In this document: positions 56,101-64,000 of the stretch, piece by piece
How positions within the stretch are numbered: the first letter of the stretch is position 1
Layout: every line of letters starts with the position of its first letter
Assembly (NCBI GenBank): GCA_017618075.1
Contig: JAFZUY010000003.1
Location: 62,001-126,000 of the forward strand
Direction of reading: 5' to 3'
Origin: Lachnospiraceae bacterium
Lineage (GTDB): Bacteria > Bacillota > Clostridia > Lachnospirales > Lachnospiraceae
Length of the DNA: 64,000 bases
Notes under the pieces: model-generated
Database searches by the model: none
What the model saw: the letters and a program-made list of their open reading frames with translations, nothing else
What the model was told of the DNA's origin: nothing
Position numbers and translations under genes: made by a program

Positions 56101-56814
56101 ATGGAAAAGCAGAATCTTTCAGAAATTTTGAAAAACAATTCATATCCCGGAAGAGGTATCGTAATCGGTAAGAGCGCTTGCGGTAAATATGCTGTAACCG
56201 CATATTTTATCATGGGCAGAAGTACCAACTCACGTAACCGTATCTTCGTGGAGGACGGAAACGGATTAAGAACACAGGCTTTCGATGAATCCAAACTCGA
56301 GGATCCCAGCCTCATCATTTATGCTCCCGTCAGAGTACTTGGAAATAAAACAATCGTTACAAACGGCGATCAGACAGATACCATTTACGAAGGCATGGAT
56401 AAGCAGATGACATTCGAGCAGTCACTTCGTTCACGTTGCTACGAGCCCGATGCTCCCAACCTTACACCGAGAATTTCAGGTATCATGCATGTTGAAAACG
56501 GCAAATACAACTACGCGCTTTCTATTTTAAAGAGCAACAACGGACGTGAAGGCGCTCACAACCGTTTCACATTCGCATATGAAAATCCTTTCGCAGGTGA
56601 AGGACATTTCATCCATACATATGAAGGTGACGGCAATCCCCTTCCTTCATTCGAAGGCGAACCTACATGGGTAGGCATTTCCGGCGACATCGATGCTTTC
56701 ACAAACGAAGTATGGAACGCCCTTAACGAAGACAACAAGGTTTCACTTTTCGTAAGATATATTGATATTGAAACAGGCAAGTTTGAATCAAGAATCATGA
56801 ATAAGAATAAATAA
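56101..56814 (+). CDS. purO: IMP cyclohydrolase, PurO type
   Basis: 237 residues. It closes FAICAR to IMP, the last step of purine synthesis. It matches the archaeal-type PurO family rather than the MGS-like N-terminal domain of Pur[12 protein letters not shown] at the start, [44 protein letters not shown] (here [15 protein letters not shown]) and LFVRYID. This form is known in Clostridia. It is 22 bases upstream of a free-standing AICAR formyltransferase, so the two replace a bifunctional PurH. AAAGGAG lies about nine bases before the ATG. Confidence 0.9.
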   Translation: MEKQNLSEILKNNSYPGRGIVIGKSACGKYAVTAYFIMGRSTNSRNRIFVEDGNGLRTQAFDESKLEDPSLIIYAPVRVLGNKTIVTNGDQTDTIYEGMDKQMTFEQSLRSRCYEPDAPNLTPRISGIMHVENGKYNYALSILKSNNGREGAHNRFTFAYENPFAGEGHFIHTYEGDGNPLPSFEGEPTWVGISGDIDAFTNEVWNALNEDNKVSLFVRYIDIETGKFESRIMNKNK

Positions 56815-56836
56815 TCGGTTTTATAAGGAGTCTATT

Positions 56837-58012
56837 ATGAAAGAATTGGAATTAAAGTATGGTTGTAACCCTAACCAGAAGCCCAGTAAAATTTTCGTTA
56901 ACGATGGACGTGAGCTTCCCATCACTGTTTTAAACGGCAAGCCCGGATACATCAACTTCATGGATGCATTCAACGGCTGGCAGCTCGTAAAAGAATTAAA
57001 AGAAGCAACAGGCCTTCCCGCAGCTACAAGCTTTAAGCATGTATCACCCGCAGGCGCAGCAGTAGGTCTTCCTTTGGATGATGTACTTGCAAAGATTTAC
57101 TGGGTAGACGATTTGGGCGAATTATCACCCCTCGCATGCGCATATGCAAGAGCAAGAGGCGCTGACAGAATGTCAAGTTTCGGCGATTTTATTTCACTCT
57201 CTGATGTATGTGATGTATCTACAGCCAAGATTATCAAGAGAGAGGTTTCCGACGGCGTTATCGCTCCCGGATACGAGCCTGAAGCACTTGAGATTTTAAA
57301 GGCTAAAAAGGGCGGAAACTACAACGTTATCCAGATTGATCCCGACTACAAGCCCGAACCCATCGAGCATAAGGATGTATTCGGTATCACATTCGAGCAG
57401 GGCAGAAACGAATTCAAGATTAACAACGAACTTTTAAGCGAAATCGTTACAAAAAATAAGGAACTTCCCGATCTTGCAAAGATTGACCTTATTATTTCAC
57501 TTATTACATTAAAATATACACAGTCCAACTCCGTTTGCTTCGCCAAAGGCGGACAGGCAATCGGTATCGGTGCAGGCCAGCAGAGTAGAGTTCACTGTAC
57601 AAGACTTGCAGGAAGTAAGGCTGACAACTGGATGCTTCGTCAGTGCCCCAAGGTACTTGAACTTCAGTTTGTAGACGGACTTGGCCGTGCAGACAGAGAC
57701 AATGCAATCGACAACTACATCGGCGACGAACTTGACTGTCTTGCAGAAGGCAACTGGCAGAAGATTTTCAAGGTTAAACCTGAAATATTTACCAAAGAAG
57801 AAAAGAGAGCATGGCTTGATCAGATGACAGACGTAGCACTCGGTTCTGACGCATTCTTCCCCTTCTCCGACAACATCGAGAGAGCAAAGAAGAGTGGTGT
57901 TAAGTACATCGCAGAGCCCGGCGGATCTGTAAGAGACGATCTCGTTATCGAATGTGCCGACAAGTACGGCATGGTAATGTGCTTCACAAAGATGAGACTT
58001 TTCCATCATTAA
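56837..58012 (+). CDS. purH: AICAR formyltransferase (stand-alone PurH C-terminal domain)
   Basis: 391 residues, AICAR transformylase only; the cyclohydrolase domain of standard PurH is absent and supplied by PurO upstream. It formylates AICAR with 10-formyl-tetrahydrofolate. [17 protein letters not shown] carries the catalytic Lys-His pair; [30 protein letters not shown] and [14 protein letters not shown] are also diagnostic. AAGGAG eight bases upstream sets the start. The TPR lipoprotein begins one base after its stop. Confidence 0.93.
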   Translation: MKELELKYGCNPNQKPSKIFVNDGRELPITVLNGKPGYINFMDAFNGWQLVKELKEATGLPAATSFKHVSPAGAAVGLPLDDVLAKIYWVDDLGELSPLACAYARARGADRMSSFGDFISLSDVCDVSTAKIIKREVSDGVIAPGYEPEALEILKAKKGGNYNVIQIDPDYKPEPIEHKDVFGITFEQGRNEFKINNELLSEIVTKNKELPDLAKIDLIISLITLKYTQSNSVCFAKGGQAIGIGAGQQSRVHCTRLAGSKADNWMLRQCPKVLELQFVDGLGRADRDNAIDNYIGDELDCLAEGNWQKIFKVKPEIFTKEEKRAWLDQMTDVALGSDAFFPFSDNIERAKKSGVKYIAEPGGSVRDDLVIECADKYGMVMCFTKMRLFHH

Positions 58013-58013
58013 T

Positions 58014-59066
58014 ATGAATATAAAAAGATTTCTATGTTCGCTCTTAATTGCCGTAAGCTTATGCGTATTGTGTGCGTGCGGCAAAAAAGACGAAACAGAC
58101 TATGTAACAATTGGATATGAAAAGCTCGAGGAGCCCGATTATGCATCCGCGGAGCAGAATTTCAACAAAGCCGTTGAACAGGGTAAAAATCTTACCATGG
58201 CTTACAGAGGCCTTGGAATCTGCTATATGAACAAAGGCGATTATGCAAACGCAATTGAGTCTTTTAAGACCGCTCTTGCCGAAGACGGTGCGACACCCGA
58301 TGACATTGATTACGACATCAATTACTACATCGGTGTCTGCTATCACAAGCTCGGCAAATACGAGGATGCCAAGAAAAGATACGACGCCATCATTGCGCTT
58401 CGTCCGCGTGAGGTGGACGCATATATGCAGCGTGCGGCGGAATATCTATATTTAAAGGATGTGGACTCGGCGTGCACGGATTTCGACAAAGCATTGTCTT
58501 TAAAGAAAAAGGACTATACGCTTTACATCGATATATATAATCTGCTTGCGGAAACAGGCTTCCAGCCCTACGGCGTCGATTATTTAAACGATGCTTTAAA
58601 CAAGTACGACCGCAATATGTCTGATTACGACAAAGGCTACATCAACTACTGTCTTGGCAATTATTCGACCGCCAAGAACTATCTTGAGCAGGCCAGAACC
58701 GGCGGCAACAAGAGCGAGGAAGTGCTTTTACTCCTCGGAAAATGCTACGAGGAACTCGATGATACCGCATTTGCGATAAATATTTACAATAAGTATCTCG
58801 AGACAAATCCCGATGCCGGAGTATACAATCAGCTCGCCGTGGCACTCATAGATCAGGGCAGATATGAGGAAGCACTCGAAGCTGTGGTCAACGGACTCGA
58901 GATTGATACCAATGAGGCGCACCAGCAGCTTTTGTATAACAGAATTGTCGCATACGAACATCTTGGGGATTTTGAGAAGGCAAGAGACCTTTGCGCACAA
59001 TATCTTGTGGATTACCCCTCCGATGAGAACATGGCGAGAGAGTACGATTTTCTCAAGACTAGATAA
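58014..59066 (+). CDS. TPR lipoprotein
   Basis: 350 residues. The signal sequence ends in lipobox LCAC (Cys22), predicting an outer-face lipoprotein. The rest is tetratricopeptide repeats of about 34 residues (for example AYRGLGICYMNKGDYANAIE, YYIGVCYHKLGKYEDAKKRY, LLLLGKCYEELDDTAFAINI). TPR proteins act as protein-binding scaffolds; the partner is unknown. The gene starts one base after the AICAR formyltransferase stop with no RBS, so coupled translation is likely, but a functional link to purine synthesis is not evident. Confidence 0.85.
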   Translation: MNIKRFLCSLLIAVSLCVLCACGKKDETDYVTIGYEKLEEPDYASAEQNFNKAVEQGKNLTMAYRGLGICYMNKGDYANAIESFKTALAEDGATPDDIDYDINYYIGVCYHKLGKYEDAKKRYDAIIALRPREVDAYMQRAAEYLYLKDVDSACTDFDKALSLKKKDYTLYIDIYNLLAETGFQPYGVDYLNDALNKYDRNMSDYDKGYINYCLGNYSTAKNYLEQARTGGNKSEEVLLLLGKCYEELDDTAFAINIYNKYLETNPDAGVYNQLAVALIDQGRYEEALEAVVNGLEIDTNEAHQQLLYNRIVAYEHLGDFEKARDLCAQYLVDYPSDENMAREYDFLKTR

Positions 59067-59085
59067 ATTATGTAAACCAAAATAC

Positions 59086-59125
59086 GAATGCATCCCTATT
59101 TTAAAGGGGATGCATTCTTTTTTTT
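59086..59125 (+). terminator. Rho-independent terminator
   Basis: GAATGCATCCC (59086-59096) pairs with GGGATGCATTC (59107-59117), followed by eight T. It closes the transcript ending with the TPR lipoprotein. Confidence 0.93.
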
Positions 59126-59151
59126 ATGTAAATTTGTGCAAACCTTACAAA

Positions 59152-59198
59152 CAACTATATATTGTGTTTGTAGAAAATTTCAAGCAAATATATAGTGG
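59152..59198 (+). promoter_or_regulatory. NrdR box pair upstream of nrdD
   Basis: CAACTATATATTGTGT (59152-59167, 14/16 against ACACWATATATWGTGT) and AGCAAATATATAGTGG (59183-59198, 12/16), 31 bases start to start. Tandem boxes about three helical turns apart just before a ribonucleotide reductase promoter are the known NrdR arrangement. The second box ends seven bases before the -35. Confidence 0.8.
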
Positions 59199-59205
59199 TT
59201 TTCCG

Positions 59206-59234
59206 TTGACATCATAAAGGCATGATGATACAAT
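59206..59234 (+). promoter_or_regulatory. Promoter of nrdD
   Basis: Consensus TTGACA (59206-59211), 17 bases, TACAAT (59229-59234). The start near 59241 gives a leader of about 44 bases with GGAGGA before the ATG at 59285. Confidence 0.75.
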
Positions 59235-59284
59235 GGTTTCAATCGGCGCGAAGTCGGAAAGAATTGTGTTGGAGGAATGAAAAA

Positions 59285-61789
59285 ATGTTTGGTGTAATTA
59301 AAAGAGACGGAGAAAAAACTGATTTTAATCTTGTAAAAATCAATGACGCTATAAAGAAAGCTTTTGATGCTACAAATGTTCAGTACAGTGAAGATATCAT
59401 TGATCTTCTTGCTCTTCGTGTTACCGCTGATTTTCAGGCGAAGATTAAGGAGGGTTATGTTCATGTCGAGGATATTCAGGACTCTGTAGAGAAGATTCTT
59501 GAGCAGTCCGGTTATGCAGAAGCTGCAAAGGCATTCATCCTTTATCGTAAGCAGCGTGAAAAAATGCGTAACCTAAAGTCTACCATCCTTGACTATAAAG
59601 ACGTTGTAAATTCATATGTTAAAGTAGAAGACTGGAGAGTTAAGGAAAACGCTACAGTTACATATTCCGTAGGCGGTCTTATCCTTTCAAACTCAGGTGC
59701 TGTTACCGCCAACTACTGGCTCTCTGAAATTTATGATGAAGAAATCGCTGAAGCTCATCGTAATGCAGATATCCATATTCATGACCTTTCAATGTTAACA
59801 GGTTACTGTGCAGGCTGGTCATTAAAACAGCTCATAAAAGAAGGCCTCGGCGGAATCCCCGGAAAAATTACATCAGCTCCCGCTTCACATCTTTCGGTTC
59901 TCTGCAACCAGATGGTTAACTTCCTCGGCATCATGCAGAATGAATGGGCAGGCGCTCAGGCATTCTCATCATTCGACACATATCTTGCTCCTTTCGTAAA
60001 AGTAGACAATCTTACATACGATGAGGTTAAGAAGTGCATCGAATCCTTCATCTATGGTGTAAATACACCTTCCAGATGGGGTACACAGGCTCCTTTCACC
60101 AACATTACTCTTGACTGGACCGTTCCTTCGGACCTTGCAAACGAAAAAGCACTTGTAGGCGGCAAAGAGCAGGATTTCACATATGCTGACTGCAAGGAAG
60201 AAATGGATATGATCAACCGCGCATTTCTTGAGACAATGATCGAAGGCGATGCAAACGGCAGAGGATTCCAGTATCCTATCCCTACATATTCAATTACAGA
60301 AGATTTTGACTGGTCAGACAGACTTAACAACAAGCTTCTCTTTGATATGACCGCTAAATACGGCACACCTTATTTCTCAAACTACATCAACTCCGATATG
60401 AAGCCTTCGGACGTTCGTTCCATGTGCTGCAGACTTCGTCTTGATTTAAGAGAATTAAGAAAGAAAACCGGCGGTTTCTTCGGTTCAGGCGAATCAACAG
60501 GTTCCGTAGGTGTTGTTACAATCAACATGCCCCGTATCGCATACCTTGCATCAGATCCCGAAGATTTCTACAAGAGACTTGACCGTATCATGGATATCTC
60601 CGCAAGATCCTTAAAGCTTAAGAGAGGCGTTATTTCAAGACTTCTTGACGAAGGTTTATATCCTTATACAAAGAGATACTTAGGCAACTTTGACAACCAC
60701 TTCTCAACCATCGGTCTTATCGGTATGAACGAAGTTGGTCTTAACGCTAAGTGGCTCGGCCATGACATGACAAACAAGGATACCCAGGAATTCACAAAGG
60801 ATGTCCTTAACCATATGAGAAACCGTCTCTCCGATTATCAGGAACAGTACGGCGATCTTTACAACCTTGAAGCAACTCCCGCAGAGTCCACATCTTATCG
60901 TCTTGCAAAGCACGATCGTAAAAGATGGCCGGACATCAAGACAGCAGGTAAAGAAGGCGATACACCTTACTACACCAACTCTTCACATCTTCCCGTTGAC
61001 TTTACGGACGATGTATTTGATGCTCTTGATATTCAGGACGAACTTCAGACACTTTATACTTCAGGTACAGTATTCCATGCATTCCTCGGCGAAAAGCTTC
61101 CCGACTGGAAGGCTGCAGCAAAGCTTGTTCGTACAATAGCTGAAAACTACAAGCTTCCTTACTATACAATGTCTCCGACATATTCAATCTGTAAGAACCA
61201 CGGATATCTTGCAGGCGAGCAGGATACATGTCCCGACTGCGGATGCAAGACCGAAGTTTACAGCCGTATCACCGGTTACTACAGACCGGTTCAGAACTGG
61301 AATGACGGTAAGCTTCAGGAATTCAAGAACAGAAAAGAATACGATATCAACCTTTCACTTACAAAATCTGATTCATTAAATAAAAAAGATGAACAGAACA
61401 TCACAGCCAGCGTAAATGTTTCAGAGCCCGTAAACGATGCGGTTGCACCTGAAAGTGTACAGGCACCCGCAAGTGCTCAGACAGAAAACGTTAATCCCGC
61501 ATATGCTAATTTATTCGGTGTATCAAACCAGGCAGCAGCACCCGCAGATAACAGCACGGTAATCTTATTTACCACAAAGACCTGTCCTAACTGCGCTATC
61601 GCAAAGGATTATTTGGGAGACCTTCCTTACAAACTGATTGATGCTCTTGAGCAGCCCGATCTCGCAAGAAAGTACGGCGTTCAGATGGCTCCCACACTCG
61701 TAGTTGACAAGGGCGGCGAAGTGGTTAAGTATGTACGTGCTTCGGAAATCAAGAAATACGTTGATGAAAAGAAGGGCGTGATTGCATAA
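59285..61789 (+). CDS. nrdD: Anaerobic ribonucleoside-triphosphate reductase fused to glutaredoxin
   Basis: 834 residues from the ATG at 59285 (GGAGGA eight bases upstream; an upstream in-frame ATG at 59222 lies before the promoter -10). It reduces NTPs to dNTPs without oxygen. Order: ATP-cone (about 1-90; VIKRDGEKTDFNLVKI), catalytic barrel, a zinc site with Cys636, Cys649, Cys652 and Cys654, and the radical Gly664 in RITGYYRP. A linker rich in Ala and Pro (about 700-750) leads to a glutaredoxin/NrdH-like domain with CPNC at 767-770 and QMAPTLVV. The fusion suggests a built-in disulfide reductant. No nrdG activase is in the window. pyrF starts at the next base. Confidence 0.93.
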   Translation: MFGVIKRDGEKTDFNLVKINDAIKKAFDATNVQYSEDIIDLLALRVTADFQAKIKEGYVHVEDIQDSVEKILEQSGYAEAAKAFILYRKQREKMRNLKSTILDYKDVVNSYVKVEDWRVKENATVTYSVGGLILSNSGAVTANYWLSEIYDEEIAEAHRNADIHIHDLSMLTGYCAGWSLKQLIKEGLGGIPGKITSAPASHLSVLCNQMVNFLGIMQNEWAGAQAFSSFDTYLAPFVKVDNLTYDEVKKCIESFIYGVNTPSRWGTQAPFTNITLDWTVPSDLANEKALVGGKEQDFTYADCKEEMDMINRAFLETMIEGDANGRGFQYPIPTYSITEDFDWSDRLNNKLLFDMTAKYGTPYFSNYINSDMKPSDVRSMCCRLRLDLRELRKKTGGFFGSGESTGSVGVVTINMPRIAYLASDPEDFYKRLDRIMDISARSLKLKRGVISRLLDEGLYPYTKRYLGNFDNHFSTIGLIGMNEVGLNAKWLGHDMTNKDTQEFTKDVLNHMRNRLSDYQEQYGDLYNLEATPAESTSYRLAKHDRKRWPDIKTAGKEGDTPYYTNSSHLPVDFTDDVFDALDIQDELQTLYTSGTVFHAFLGEKLPDWKAAAKLVRTIAENYKLPYYTMSPTYSICKNHGYLAGEQDTCPDCGCKTEVYSRITGYYRPVQNWNDGKLQEFKNRKEYDINLSLTKSDSLNKKDEQNITASVNVSEPVNDAVAPESVQAPASAQTENVNPAYANLFGVSNQAAAPADNSTVILFTTKTCPNCAIAKDYLGDLPYKLIDALEQPDLARKYGVQMAPTLVVDKGGEVVKYVRASEIKKYVDEKKGVIA

Positions 61790-62713
61790 ATGATACAGAA
61801 GCTGATTGACAATATCGTAAGTAAAGACGCGCCAATCGTGGTGGGACTTGATCCCAACCCCAAGTTTATCCCGATGGATATAATGAACGAATGCATCGAA
61901 GCATACGGCGCAAACCTTAAGGGAATTGCCGAGGCGGTATGGCTTTACAACAAAGCTATCGTGGACGCGGTATATGATTTAATTCCCGCAGTTAAGCCTC
62001 AGATAGCAATGTATGAGCAGTTCGGTGTTCCGGGCGTGGAAGTATTTAAAAGAACCGTTGATTACTGTAAATCAAAAGATCTGGTTGTAATCGGAGATGT
62101 AAAAAGAGGCGATATAGGCTCGACCTCCCAGGCATATGCGATAGGGCATCTTGGAACCATAGAAATCTGCGGACAGAAGTTTGCTCCGTTTGATGAAGAC
62201 TTTGCAACGGTTAACCCCTATCTTGGAACAGACGGCGTAAAACCTTTCGTGGATGTATGCAAGTCAAACGACAGAGGAATCTTCGTACTGGTAAAAACAT
62301 CCAATCCAAGCTCAGGCGAATTCCAGGATCGGATTATCGACGGAAAGCCTTTATACGAGCATGTTGCGGACAAGGTAAACGAATGGGGCAGTGACTCTAT
62401 GGACGGCGAATACAGCAATGTAGGCGCGGTAGTCGGAGCCACATATCCCGAACAGGGTAAGATTTTACGAGAAAAAATGCCCAAGACCTTCATACTGGTT
62501 CCGGGTTACGGAGCTCAGGGAGGAAAAGGTGCAGACCTGGTTCACTTCTTTAACAAGGACGGACTTGGCGCTATCATAAATTCCTCGAGAGGTATCATAG
62601 CTGCATATCAGAGTCCAAACTATCCGGGATATGGCGAAAAGAATTTCGCCGATGCTTCCAGACAGGCAGTCATCGATATGAAAGAGGATATAAAATCAGC
62701 TCTCGGAAAATAA
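61790..62713 (+). CDS. pyrF: Orotidine 5'-phosphate decarboxylase (type 2)
   Basis: 307 residues, the length of the type 2 (longer) form. It makes UMP from OMP. Catalytic residues lie in VIGDVKRGDIGSTSQAYA (Asp-x-Lys-x2-Asp); VVGLDPNPKF at the N-terminus and VGATYPEQG, VPGYGAQGG near the C-terminus are family motifs. It begins at the base after the nrdD stop, with weak SD, so it is probably translated from the nrdD mRNA; pairing the two nucleotide genes fits. A terminator follows. Confidence 0.93.
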   Translation: MIQKLIDNIVSKDAPIVVGLDPNPKFIPMDIMNECIEAYGANLKGIAEAVWLYNKAIVDAVYDLIPAVKPQIAMYEQFGVPGVEVFKRTVDYCKSKDLVVIGDVKRGDIGSTSQAYAIGHLGTIEICGQKFAPFDEDFATVNPYLGTDGVKPFVDVCKSNDRGIFVLVKTSNPSSGEFQDRIIDGKPLYEHVADKVNEWGSDSMDGEYSNVGAVVGATYPEQGKILREKMPKTFILVPGYGAQGGKGADLVHFFNKDGLGAIINSSRGIIAAYQSPNYPGYGEKNFADASRQAVIDMKEDIKSALGK

Positions 62714-62724
62714 GAAAATTCAAG

Positions 62725-62767
62725 TGCCGGAAGAACGGAAATAACCGTTCCTCCGGCATATTTTTTT
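62725..62767 (+). terminator. Rho-independent terminator
   Basis: TGCCGGAAGAACGG (62725-62738) pairs with CCGTTCCTCCGGCA (62745-62758) with one mismatch, followed by a T run (62760-62767). It ends the nrdD-pyrF transcript. Confidence 0.92.
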
Positions 62768-62779
62768 GTATATTTTTTC

Positions 62780-62808
62780 TTGCAAAAAGTGCCGGAAACC
62801 AATAAAAT
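62780..62808 (+). promoter_or_regulatory. Promoter predicted to give a leaderless mRNA
   Basis: TTGCAA (62780-62785), 17 bases, TAAAAT (62803-62808), then exactly six bases (TGAAGT) to the ATG at 62815. No Shine-Dalgarno sequence lies between the promoter and the ATG. Confidence 0.6.
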
Positions 62809-62814
62809 TGAAGT

Positions 62815-63999
62815 ATGGGGCGTACACAAGATATAGGGAACGTAAAAGCATACAAATCTGACTTAAGAAAATACAATTTTGTCAAAAATGTTATCGTTCC
62901 TTTTGTTAAATCTAAATTTAATTTTAAGGTCGAAAATCGGTACAAAATGCCTGATGTGCCATTTATCGCCATTTCCAACCATGTTACCAACCTTGACATG
63001 GTCTGGATTGCTTTATCCATAGACAAACATCTATATTTTGTGGCCGGAGAGCAGGTCGTAAGAAAAGGAATCGGAGGAAAATTAGTCAACTGGACCTTCC
63101 ATCCGATTGTTCGTGAAAAAGCCACTGTCGGACTCTCAACCGTAGTCGAAATGAAAAAGCATCTTTTAGCGGGACACAATGTCGGACTCTTTGCCGAGGG
63201 TGTCAGATCGGCAGACGGCCTTTCAAATAAAATCGTTCCTTCAAGTGCGGCCGTTTTAAAAAAATTAGGTTTCACCGTAGTCACTTTTAAAATCCACGGA
63301 GGATTTTTCACATCACCCAGATGGTCATCGGATATAAGACGAGGAAAGATGACCTGCGAACTCGTAAATATTTATTCCCCCGAAGACATAGAAAAAATGA
63401 GCGTCGACGAGCTTGATAAGGCTTTAAATGCCGATATTTTCGAAGACGCTTATGCATATAACGAAATTCATAAAATACCTTTTAAGAGCAAAAAACTGGC
63501 CGAGGGCATAGAGTTTGAACTTGTAATGTGTCCGAAATGCAAGAAAATGGCCACAATAAAATCAAAGAAAGATACCTTTTTTTGTGACTGCGGCTTAAAA
63601 GGGATGTATAATGAATACGGTATGTTAAGCGGTGAGGGATTTGATTTTAAAACAATTCCCGAATGGGACGCCTGGCAGAAAAAAGAAATTGATGCTCTTA
63701 CCTTTGAGGACGGGGCAATAATTTTATCACATCAAAATCAGAAAATGACCGAGATTTCAAAGGATCATTCCGAAAAAATCGTGGGTGAAGGCCCGCTTGT
63801 TTTAAAGACTGATTCTGTTTCGGTAGGAGATAAGGTTATTCACTTAAGCGAAATAAGAGATTGTGATATTTTCTATCACGGATTTCTTTTGATTTCTACA
63901 AAAGATAAAAAGTATTACGAGATTTCTAACCCGGAGAGCAAACACCCCGGATATCTCTACAAGCTCTTAATCAAAAGGTTTGTGGAAGGCGGGAAATAA
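62815..63999 (+). CDS. PlsC-like acyltransferase with zinc ribbon and C-terminal extension
   Basis: 394 residues, longer than the 200-250 usual for PlsC. The N-terminal domain (about 1-215) has the acyltransferase motifs NHVTNLD (NHx4D) and FAEGVRS (EGxR), expected for transfer of an acyl group to lysophosphatidate or another lipid acceptor. A four-cysteine ribbon (CPKCKK then CDCG, about 240-262) and a beta-rich C-terminal region (about 290-390), possibly PH-like, follow; these are unusual. The gene is complete: its TAA is at 63997-63999. It has its own promoter and is probably leaderless. The substrate is not certain. Confidence 0.82.
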   Translation: MGRTQDIGNVKAYKSDLRKYNFVKNVIVPFVKSKFNFKVENRYKMPDVPFIAISNHVTNLDMVWIALSIDKHLYFVAGEQVVRKGIGGKLVNWTFHPIVREKATVGLSTVVEMKKHLLAGHNVGLFAEGVRSADGLSNKIVPSSAAVLKKLGFTVVTFKIHGGFFTSPRWSSDIRRGKMTCELVNIYSPEDIEKMSVDELDKALNADIFEDAYAYNEIHKIPFKSKKLAEGIEFELVMCPKCKKMATIKSKKDTFFCDCGLKGMYNEYGMLSGEGFDFKTIPEWDAWQKKEIDALTFEDGAIILSHQNQKMTEISKDHSEKIVGEGPLVLKTDSVSVGDKVIHLSEIRDCDIFYHGFLLISTKDKKYYEISNPESKHPGYLYKLLIKRFVEGGK

Positions 64000-64000
64000 A

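Noticed and set aside
59222..59284. N-terminal extension of nrdD
   Set aside because: The upstream ATG lies before the -10 of the consensus promoter; the ATG at 59285 has GGAGGA at proper distance and matches the ATP-cone start.
1..64000. tRNA, rRNA, riboswitch, IS element or prophage genes
   Set aside because: Looked for and not seen; all intergenic gaps are under 300 bases and are explained by promoters, terminators or operators.

Overview
The window looks like chromosomal DNA from an anaerobic, low-GC Gram-positive of the Lachnospiraceae type (Butyrivibrio/Pseudobutyrivibrio-like). The evidence is pyruvate formate-lyase with its activase, an oxygen-sensitive class III ribonucleotide reductase, a lipoprotein GH9 cellulase, a split purine end pathway (PurO-type cyclohydrolase plus a separate AICAR formyltransferase), and secreted proteins with aromatic choline-binding-like repeats. 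The genus is inference. I see no rRNA, tRNA, IS element, phage or CRISPR.

Region 1 (1-32.3 kb) is a Wzx/Wzy-type exopolysaccharide or capsule locus, almost all on the + strand. It holds two Wzy-like polymerases, two Wzz-like chain-length proteins, a Wzx flippase, five glycosyltransferases, a DUF4422 protein, an O-acyltransferase, and precursor genes: UDP-glucose dehydrogenase, UDP-galactopyranose mutase, an SDR epimerase, an IspD/TarI-like cytidylyltransferase with LicD, and GDP-mannose/GDP-fucose enzymes (manC, manA, gmd; fcl lies at 41 kb). A WbaP-like initiating transferase closes it. Three secreted proteins are embedded in it: two transglutaminase-like proteins, one of them cut by the window edge and lacking the canonical nucleophile, and a beta-helix protein. 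All three end in the same aromatic WYYV repeat array.

Region 2 (32.5-41.9 kb) continues the surface theme. It contains a 2038-residue secreted protein with about twelve unrecognised ~120-residue repeats plus choline-binding-type repeats, then a membrane-anchored GH25 muramidase, and fcl on the opposite strand.

Region 3 (42-64 kb) is mostly metabolic and looks less AT-rich by eye. Its genes are an ACT-domain protein, a diguanylate cyclase, the GH9 cellulase, pflB - two GT-C-like membrane proteins - pflA, a small PglC-like transferase, VanZ-like, a Na/Pi symporter, purO and AICAR formyltransferase, a TPR lipoprotein, nrdD fused to glutaredoxin, pyrF and a PlsC-like acyltransferase.

The main regulatory observations are paired NrdR-box-like sites with the same 31-bp spacing upstream of both nrdD and pflB, and three genes whose -35/-10 promoters place the transcription start on the A of the ATG (predicted leaderless mRNAs). 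The main structural observation is a set of modular surface proteins encoded inside the polysaccharide locus, which may bind or process the polymer made there.
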